In this document: one piece after another, positions 56,737 through 64,000 of the stretch
How the letters are laid out: every line of letters starts with the position of its first letter
Numbering within the stretch: position 1 is the first letter of the stretch
Source: Benincasa hispida
Taxonomy: Eukaryota > Streptophyta > Magnoliopsida > Cucurbitales > Cucurbitaceae
Length of the DNA: 64,000 bases
Reading direction: 5' to 3'
Assembly: GCF_009727055.1 (NCBI RefSeq)
Contig: NC_052351.1
Span: 7,860,137 to 7,924,136, forward strand
The notes under the pieces: model-generated
What the model was told of the DNA's origin: nothing
Databases searched by the model: none
What the model saw: the letters and a program-made list of their open reading frames with translations, nothing else
Made by a program: the position numbers and the translations under genes

Positions 56737-58064
56737 ATGGTGGCTGCAGCGGCGGCGATAACCGGTGGCCGTATGTAAATAGCGTCGTGAAAGGTTCATG
56801 TTTGGTGACGTGAACCGGTGGGTTTTGGATGTTTATGTGATTTACATGTTCTAACTAGATCTTGGCATCTGAGCTATCCAAGCAAGTTTTTAGAGTGGTG
56901 TTTAATGTGTGAGTCTGTAGCTAATTAGGTTTAAGTCTGCTGACACAGCCGACGATCTGGACTACTACTCCATAGGGTCCGCCGTGCACGGCGGTGATTA
57001 GCGACTCATAATTGTTGTCTAAATAAAAATTATCTTTTCTTTTTCCCCTTTAAATTTAATTAATCAGTTGATAATGTATGATGTTGATGATACCCATTAA
57101 ATTGTGATAAACCCGTCTTTATTACGTAATTGTGTAATGAAATGTTGGTAATGGAGTGGACCCACGACGCTAAAAAAGATCTAGAGTGGGGCCCAGTGTA
57201 TTTCCAGCTAGGTCCCACAAATGTGGAAAGTGTGGGAAATTCCAAATGGTATAACAATACAAGCGGTTTATGGATAAGGATAGAGTCAGAATCAATCAGC
57301 TCGGTTGGAGGTTAAAATTATTGCAGTGTTGTTTTTATTCAATTTACATAGTGGATTTAATTGTAATTATTAGGCCAATTTTATTTGGCAGTTGAAAGAT
57401 CAATTTCAATTAGTTTCCAAAGAAGGAATCAATCACACAACCAGATTTGACTAAAATTTTGCACCATCTTTCGGAAAAAGTTAAAGTAGATCCCATTAAG
57501 TTTCCAATTCATTACTTAGAGTAACTATAGCATTTTGTCCACACATTACTAAAAGAAAAAGTCACCTATTCAATAATAAACTATCATGAAGATGAAGAGA
57601 ATGAAGTTGAGATGGATTATAGAATCAGACGCAACGTTATGAAAATTGCTCTACATTCTCAAGTCATGAACATCCATATTCCATGGTATATATATCCACC
57701 TAAGCTTTTATCAGTTTTGCATCAGTTAAATCCTGCATGGTTGATGAAAATGGCACATATACATGGCAAAAGGGGGAAACCAGTAGCAAGAAACTAATGC
57801 AGGTGGTTAGATAACATTATAACACATTCAGATGGGGAAAGAAGACATGTAGTTGGAGCTTCTTAAAGCCCTTGATATCTTGAGTTGATATATATACATG
57901 GAAATTTTACCTAAATCTTAATTTCAAGGATGAATTGCTAGTACGCTTAGCATGTCTGCACATAGAGACTTGATGCTTTTATCTTCTTAGCCAAACAAAT
58001 TCCTCTTCAGCAGAACTCTAGCCCTTTTTCTTATATGCCAAGAGCTGGAATCAAGGGAACAAGC
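56737..58064. other. 3' UTR of the DRM1-like gene and intergenic DNA
   Basis: An AATAAA at 57022-57027 is a candidate poly(A) signal for the DRM1-like gene. No further coding region is supported. The 65-residue and 61-residue frames here have no motif. The last part is probably the 3' UTR of the convergent RING1 gene. Confidence 0.5.
57022..57027 (+). terminator. Candidate poly(A) signal AATAAA
   Basis: Canonical hexamer about 290 bases after the DRM1-like stop, in a T-rich setting that suits plant polyadenylation. Plant signals are loose, so this is tentative. Confidence 0.35.
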
Positions 58065-61000
58065 TTAAAATGTTGCACAGAAGGCTTTATACAAATGGTT
58101 ATTGATGTAGTGGGTGCATTTTTTTTCAAAGCATTTGTGTGCTGTAGATTCAAGGCATACCAGATAACCACAAGCTAGCCTGTGTGCTTTGACTTTGGCC
58201 GTCGATAGCGTTTCTTGCTCGTTTAGTATCTGTATAATTTCTTTACATGGGTTCTTTAGAGTTCCGGAGTCTGAAGGATTGAGTTTCATTTGCAGCTCTT
58301 TTGCCACGCACATTTCAACAACATCAACGGAAAGCCCGGTTTTGAGAGCAACGTACTGCAGAAGAAAGGAAGCTCAAGGATCAACTAAAAAATGAATTAA
58401 GAATATAAACGGATGAAGTGCAGCTCCATTTAGTGACAGATTACTTGACTTAGGTGTCCAATCGTCACTGAAGGCCTGCAGCGAATATATGGTCTTTGCA
58501 ATGCGGGTACTCTAGTTTCATCGATGGAAATGAGCACAAGGTGGATGTCCAACTAAAAGTCAGGAAGAGAAGGCAAAAGTCATTGATGGATAGAAACATA
58601 AAAGATCGTTGAGCTTTTAAGCAGCTAAAAGAGGCATAACAGCATGCATGTGATTCAATAGGAGAGCCATTTATACGTTAACATGTCCATAATTTATTCA
58701 CAAGGAAGTTCAGTAACACCTCAAATTGTTGTTTTTACCTCCTTCTCACTGACATTTTCTGAGTTTCGAACATAATCCGACAGCTTCATGATGCGGTTAT
58801 TCCTGGGATTTTTACCAGCCCCCCCATTTACACCCCCATATCTAGTGTGACTTCTTATTCCACCTTTTCCCCAAGAAAGTTTTTCCGAGCTACCAACAAG
58901 CCCTATAGATGCACCAACTTTTTCTTTGTACACTTCATAATCATTTTCGATACCACCATCTGTTCCATCTGCTCCAGTAGCTGAAGAAGACTGGGAAAAT
59001 CTAACAGGACCACCTCTCCTGGATCTTTTAGGTCTAATGTCCATTCGCTCATCCGCAGAAGATGAATTTTTGCTGACATCATAATCATTTTCGTCCTCGT
59101 TTTCATCAAAGCATATACTCTCAATATGATTTTGGAAGCTTTTGGATCCTCTAGAACTTAATCTCCTCGAAGGTTTAGAACGTTTCCTACCCAACGCTTC
59201 AGTTTGTCGTTGAAGTGTCTGAGCGATGGAAGTTTGGATCTGAAAAATAACCCAAAAATAACATTTTAAACCAAACGTGAAGATAAAGGATCAAGTGTGA
59301 TCATAGATACCTGATACAACTACAATCTATAATAGAGTGTAATCTTAGATACCTGGTACAAGTAAATTCTATAATAACCATTTTGATTTTCAGCACGAGA
59401 TCTTTCCAAGTTAAATGGAATAGAAAAGCACAACAGCGAAGAAAAACATGCTCTATTTCATGTCCCAATGTTCCACAATTTTGCATTACATATTTATCAA
59501 ATAATGACTTAATAATTCCTCTCTCTCTTAATCAATTTCAGCATGACAAACTCTGTGATTTCTTGTACATTTAACAATGCAAAGTGAGCTTATTAACTCT
59601 GGAAACAAACAAATTCATGTCCATAACGAAAAAAATCCACAGAACTTAGCCTTCTCACCTGCTTATTACGACCTTTCTCTTCTTCTTGGAAAGCCAGTTC
59701 CTAACCAAAAAAGAAAAATTAACAAGGAGTATACAGAAATGACAATATCAATCATCAAACACCAAGCTTGCAAGTTAAAACATAACATTCCCACCTCTTC
59801 CTCATATTTGTCAATATCTGGATATAACACGGCAATCAAGGTATCATAATTTGGATCATCTCTCAGAGAGCGTCGACTGGCACAATGAGTGCGGCAAGCG
59901 GGGCACTCCTTATTACTGCAGCAAATTTCAGTACAAGTTTAGTGTAAGCCAGAAGGAAAATCGTGCAACGATACTTATTTATTTTCTTCAAAATAAAAAT
60001 TACATAAGAGCATACCCTAGGCGCATTGATTTGTCTATGCATTCCCTGCAGAAGCGGTGCAGACATTCCATCACTGTTCTGGTTTTTTTTATGATTCCTG
60101 CACGTTAGGAATTGAAAAAATTTTATCGACCTCCTTAAGAATACATGCATAAACATGGAGATAACCCTCCAAAGTGAGCTCTGAGGTTACCTCACCTAAC
60201 CCACCTAAATATATTTCCCAAACATGCTAAGACTTAGAATGTCATGGCTCATAGTATTTGGATACAACCACTAAAAAATGTCACATTTCAGGAATGTTTT
60301 GATTTGGAATTTAGTTATGAAAAGGAAAATTTTTTGGTGTTAGCTGTAAGTGCATGAACTGAAAGTAAAGATCAAGAGTCTTGACAATATGAGCATAAAT
60401 GTACTAATTGTTACGTGTAAACATTAACACCATCACAAACCACTGGCCCTAAATGTACTTATATGTAGCCTGAAACGGTAAGGATCGAAAAGGAACACAG
60501 AACACCAAAAGGAATGAAAACCAAATTCCATAGCCTCATATGCTCAAGAATTCACTCACTCTACAGTCCAATTAGTGACCTTGACGGAATGGTGTAATCA
60601 CAAAATGCAAAACTCCATAACAAAGTAGAAGTTGAGGTGGAAAAGTTTGTCATCTTAAAACTGTGGAATGCGTACATAATCTGATAAAAAAACCATATCG
60701 GGATCCATTTCTAAATCAATAGTCCATATACAAAGCCAACCTCAAATTTTAGTTCTTGCCATCACTCCCAGATCCGGAGAATGGAGATTATAAAGAATAA
60801 AAAAATTTATGTTCTCCGACACACCTTATATACAAAAATCAATTTTGCTGCATCAGAATAGATTCTTAGATCAGGTGGGTCCGGTGGCACTTGATTCAAC
60901 ACGTCATTTAAAATTAATCGTCTCCTCCTCCACATTTCATCACGGACAGTTAAATCATTTGAAATAACCTTATAGATAGGTAAGTATATAAACCAACAAA

Positions 61001-62451
61001 AATAAGTTAATTATATATGATGATTGATTCTCAGGATGTGACAACAATCTTGTTAAAGTCAGTAAAGACCCAGATGAAACGTTGACACCAATATTAAACA
61101 GCAAAATTGTTTCACGTAGTGAGCGTGTTTATGTACTTGCAGAAGATGAATTGTATAAAAATTAAAACCAAATGTTTAAATCAATAGAAATCTTATCATA
61201 TGTGAGATAACTACGTTCAACAAGAAGGGATTATTAAAACATACCTAAGCAGATAGGACATTGGACTTCTTTCCGAATGTCTGACAATTTCACGGCGATA
61301 AATCTGGAAAAGAAAACCAGACAGAAGAATTAGGATTCGAAATAATCGCAAGACACCTAAGATCGTGTTAATCCTTGAGGGAATTCTACTGTTCACCATG
61401 CAACTAAAGAACGGATAAACAACTTTCTGTTCAGACGCGTATATTCTATAACGCAACCCAAATAGTTCGTTCATCGCCCTAGCGTAAGAGTAGCGCTCAA
61501 GTTGTAAAAATTTTGGGTAAACTCGTTCTTAATGAAATGTCGGGTTTCCAGTCGTTAACTTCTTGGAATTTGCGTAAAATTGGATCCAACAATCAATGGC
61601 GGGAACCAGCAAGATTTTTCCGTGAGCGCTTCAGTTATGGTAAGCTTAATTCCACGTTGAGTGAAAGCTTGATCTCGGATCATGTGAGCTTTAACATCGT
61701 AGAGAAGCTAAAACCATGTGAGCTCCAACGTCATTACCCACCCAGCAGCTTGTAGCATAGGTAAAAACTGATTGATCGCATATACGACCTCGAGAACCCA
61801 CTTCACCCACAAGATCCAGCACCCAATTCCACTAACCTTAATCGGAAAAGGAACTGAAAACTTGAAAGTAAAGAAAACTCCGGCGCAGGACAAAAATCAA
61901 CGAATGCCTCCGCACGTGAAGCTTACGCAGCTGGTCTTCGAATACGGTCGCAGCAAGACCTCAATGAACAATACCACGAAGCATAGCATGCAGATCCCAA
62001 ATCAATCCCAAGCAGTTAGGCACCAAATAACTCCATAACCAAGCAGAAGAAATAAATCAAAAGAGTAAATAGAGTAAAAAGGAACGGCACGAAAAAGATG
62101 ACGAACAAAAAGAAGTAAGCCAAAAACAGAGCTGATAAACAGAACATACTCGTCCTTATCTCCTTGACTGGAGGAAGGGCTTCGATCGGATTCTGGCGAA
62201 AGAAGAAGCAACATAGAACAGCACGAACTCAGTACACGCAGAAAGAAAAGAATTAAACAAACAAATAATAAGATATATGAAATGCAGGAACATCAAAGAG
62301 TGGGTTGCATCGTGAAAAATTTAGGGTGCTGAAGAGAAACAAGAAGCGTACCCTCAGATTGTCCATCTTCAGAGCATTCATTGAAGGTATTATGGAGTCG
62401 CGGCAAAAGATCAACATCCACAGTGTCGTAAGCGCGCTTCCGAGCCGGCAT
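58065..62451 (-). CDS. RING1A: Polycomb RING-finger E3 ubiquitin ligase RING1 (PRC1 core)
   Basis: Nine exons read on the minus strand: 62451-62352, 62192-62150, 61303-61245, 60097-60016, 59915-59795, 59700-59659, 59239-58739, 58552-58445 and 58355-58065. All introns are GT-AG and the frame is unbroken, giving 448 residues. A C3HC4 RING domain lies at residues 63-102 ([18 protein letters not shown]) after the conserved [10 protein letters not shown]. Next come a conserved [20 protein letters not shown] helix segment, an acidic and basic linker (NLS-like RPKRSRRGG), and a C-terminal ubiquitin-like RAWUL domain at about residues 317-430. In plants RING1 proteins work with BMI1 in PRC1 to mono-ubiquitinate H2A and keep embryonic and KNOX genes silent in the nucleus. 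Distinguishing RING1a from RING1b needs alignment. The last 20 or so residues are less certain; a missed final exon is possible. Confidence 0.93.
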
Positions 62452-64000
62452 TGCTTCGGTCTGAAGCAAAATAAGTTGAAGAAACAACGAAAAGAAGTTG
62501 AAAGTTGAGAAAAATTGAGGTTCGTAGAGATGATGAAGGGGACGGTGGAGCAAAATATCGGAGACGAGAGGGAGGGAGGCTCGTGTTCGTGGTTTTACGA
62601 AATTTCCACGGCATCAGATTGAGCACACCAAAGAATTTTGGAACGGCCTTTCATCAAATGCATTTACATATATACCAATTTTCATACTGTACAAACACGC
62701 TAGGGTATTTTAGTAAATCTGCATCCAGTCATTTCTTCCCTTTTTTTTTTTTTTATTTAATAAAATAAAATTATAAACTCTTCTTTTTTAATCCTTATTT
62801 GTTTGCTTCTACATTCTCTTGGCTTTTACCATATCATAAGTTTGCAAACTTGGTCTGTGAATTACGATCTAAATTATTGAAGAACGTCTGCGGCTTAATC
62901 CTTAAAAAATGCTTCTTTTCAGACACATACGATACAATCAAGAGGTCACATTTAAAAAGTCAATGGGTCAGTTATCTACAGCTCTCCAAAATACATGAAA
63001 CAAACTTTCATATCCTTCAAGCAGCAGAAAGAAATTAACACACCATATAAACTCACACAATCATTTCCAATCATTACCTTAGCTACACCTAATCCAATGC
63101 TTTCTTTTAATATGGTAAAAATAAAATTAAAAAGATAATTAATTTTTTTCACTTAACACATCTTTATTGGGTACTGTTTGAGCTGTCTAAATAAATTTTT
63201 TTCTTCTCACCTAATTCGTTGTTAAATTGTTGTTAAATTGTGCAGAAAATAACATTGCAAGATTTAATTGTAGAGCTCCTGAACCACATTCTCTATACAC
63301 ACTAAATCACTAATTGACCTAAAAATTTTGAAAATAAATTTAATACTGTATCATTTAATGATAATTCTTATTACTTGAGTTCAACAACTTGTGACAGATT
63401 TTAGACGCCGTCACTTATCGCATAGGCCTAGATTTTAAGAGTTTTCGTAATATTATCTCTATTGTTTAACATGGGCTATATGAGAAGAATCTTTTTCTCC
63501 CCATTTTGCCATTCATTTTTTTGTTAAATGTCCATCATACCCCTTCCATTAATTATGTGTGTCTTTTTTCTTTTTCTTTTTTTAGATTTTTGTTTTCAAC
63601 AAAATAGCCTCTTATCAAGAGACATAATGTAAATGGAGGAGAGAGGAAAATAATATAAAGAGGGGAGAGGGGAGAGGGAGAAAGAGTAATTTAAGTATAA
63701 ATTATATTCACACCCTTTTATATCACTCAATTTTATTCTTTTCAGACAAATACAATAACTGAAAAAAAATTTATATCACTTAATGTTGTGAATAAATAAT
63801 GTAATTTTAAATTCATATAATAACTATTTTTTTAAAAAAAAAAATAATAATCTCACATTTTCATCTACCATGGAATCTTCTTAAAGTATTCCTAGCATAA
63901 AAATTAAAATTCAAATAGACCTATCCTTTACAAATAGTATACAAATAGTACACAACCCTTCACATAATAACTAAGTATTTTTTAAAGAACAAATACAAGC
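62452..64000. other. RING1 promoter/5' UTR and AT-rich intergenic DNA
   Basis: The 150 bases upstream of the RING1 start are purine-rich on + (GAGGTTCGTAG, GACGAGAGGGAGGGAGG), i.e. CT-rich on the transcribed-sense strand, typical of plant 5' UTRs. Beyond about 62650 the sequence is AT-rich with no supported gene to the end of the window. A GAGAGG purine tract lies at 63645-63690. Confidence 0.5.

Noticed and set aside
1..64000. CRISPR arrays, operons, riboswitches or bacterial defence systems
   Set aside because: The sequence is plant nuclear DNA; no direct-repeat/spacer arrays or bacterial gene organisation were seen.

Overview
The window is plant nuclear DNA: long AT-rich intergenic stretches, intron-split genes with GT-AG boundaries, a plant tRNA-Asp gene, and many LTR retrotransposons. 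The two copies of a hairpin repeat built on TCTATC/GATAGA (about 5.85 kb and 53.3 kb) look like repeats I associate with Cucurbitaceae, so a cucurbit is my best guess; the species cannot be named from sequence alone.

Layout. 1-8.4 kb: gene-poor, with a GC-richer promoter-like island near 4.6-5.3 kb and a PIF/Harbinger-like element at 7.4-8.4 kb. 8.4-27.9 kb: a multi-level retrotransposon nest. An old LTR (called family T here) is split by three insertions. These are a Met-tRNA-primed LTR with part of its leader, a solo LTR of the same family, and a composite of an Athila-like LTR with a degraded chromodomain Ty3/gypsy element. The first two are themselves broken by a 4.9-kb non-autonomous Athila-like element and by a chromovirus-type solo LTR. 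Most junctions show 5-base target duplications. 27.9-36.5 kb: a broken copia gag, a 1.6-kb element with 0.3-kb inverted arms, CACTA- and SINE-like fragments, and T-rich DNA. 36.56 kb: tRNA-Asp(GTC).

38.8-64 kb is the genic part. It holds a CCCH zinc-finger gene of the FRIGIDA-ESSENTIAL 1 type (+ strand, four coding exons, probably a distant 5' UTR exon, with a TRIM element, a MITE and a DUF4283 relic in the intervening intron). It also holds a complete dormancy-associated/auxin-repressed (DRM1/ARP) gene (+, three exons) and a complete Polycomb RING1 E3 ligase gene (-, nine exons). A second family-T solo LTR lies at 48.3-50.5 kb.

Two of the genes belong to chromatin and flowering-repression pathways in other plants (FES1 in the FRIGIDA complex, RING1 in PRC1) and the third is a growth-arrest marker. 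Nothing in the sequence shows that they are co-regulated. Exon models were built by hand from splice consensus and reading-frame continuity. No alignments were run.
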